Assembly (NCBI GenBank): GCA_009602725.1
Contig: WELB01000286.1
Coordinates: 47,697 to 57,947 of the forward strand
DNA: 10,251 nucleotides
Source: Spirogloea muscicola
Lineage: Eukaryota > Streptophyta > Zygnematophyceae > Spirogloeales > Spirogloeaceae
Direction: 5' to 3'
The notes beneath the pieces are model-generated. The model was given only the letters and a program-made list of their open reading frames with translations. It did no database searches and was not told the DNA's origin. A program made the translations under genes and the position numbers. Below, piece after piece: positions 10,214-10,251 of the stretch (position 1 is the first letter of the stretch; every line of letters begins with the position of its first letter).

Positions 10214-10251
10214 TCAATAAGTACGAGTGAGGAGCCTCAGATCCGACAGAC
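10214..10251 (-). pseudogene. LINE ORF2 C-terminal remnant, family A, cut by the window edge
   Basis: Minus strand: LSDLRLLTRTY with TGA at 10214-10216. It continues beyond the right edge, so its true length is unknown. Confidence 0.7.

Noticed and set aside
43-10251. Long inverted repeat spanning the window (family A plus at the left edge, minus at the right edge)
   Set aside because: The similarity covers only family A ends, and other family A copies exist inside in both orientations, so it is chance arrangement of dispersed copies rather than a terminal inverted repeat.

Overview
This window looks like eukaryotic, repeat-only DNA. I see no intact host gene, no rRNA or tRNA gene, no CRISPR array and no bacterial-style operon. 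Most of it is a dense patchwork of decayed, 5'-truncated 3' ends of non-LTR (LINE-type) retrotransposons, in both orientations and often nested. The key signal is one protein segment that recurs more than a dozen times on both strands. It runs from a Lys-rich stretch through GDxFxPLAxDxHG, WLDLLxRLA, FNAAGSLAQVFRMRL, SLQRS and RAGRALAAASG to SDLxLLTRGY-stop. From memory, a basic stretch followed by FxPLAxExxG is typical of the C-terminus of ORF2 proteins of LINEs in green algae and some other protists. Reverse-transcriptase-like pieces (NAFDSSIS, GVPQGGPWGDPL, HPTLIELLYGIPG with EDGE) support this. A green alga or related protist is my best guess, held weakly.

I sort the 3' ends into six families by 3' untranslated sequence; the letters are mine. 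A carries CCCCTTCGAAC and an 8-nt-loop hairpin. B carries GTTACCTTAGCCACCTTAGC and ends CCGCGCGCCTTC. C carries TAGTGTAGTCC, GGACATTGTCC and a perfect 8-bp hairpin. D carries CCGGCTCCTTCAGACC and CCACCAGTCAATCTGG. E carries CCCCTGGCCCCCTTCTCG. F carries GCGCCCTGTCTGCC. All but B share a stem-loop built on GGGCTGG/CCAGCCC preceded by a CCATTCTTTT-like lead. C, E and probably D end in GCGAGCACTTTCTTCTT. The tails are therefore CTT-rich on the sense strand, not poly(A).

Layout: 1-41 poly(T); 43-1938 plus-strand A, B, C, B, A and C copies, with a minus-strand C copy inserted at 1593-1720 between 8-bp duplications; 1939-2480 eroded 3' ends; 2481-3289 minus-strand C/E copies; 3318-5153 plus-strand E, B, F, A and E copies; 5156-6035 reverse-transcriptase scraps around minus-strand D hairpins and a GC-rich unassigned stretch; 6090-6649 minus C and D; 6738-7590 plus-strand internal and terminal ORF scraps; 7591-8009 mostly unassigned; 8010-8072 minus A; 8102-9443 plus F, C and D; 9455-10251 minus E, D, C, E and A.

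The genes do not work together as a pathway. The biology is that of a retrotransposon graveyard in which new copies land in or beside the 3' tails of older ones. That architecture recalls the Zepp and Zepp-like LINE clusters of chlorophyte algae, some of them centromeric. The link is inference, because no full-length element or phylogeny is available here.
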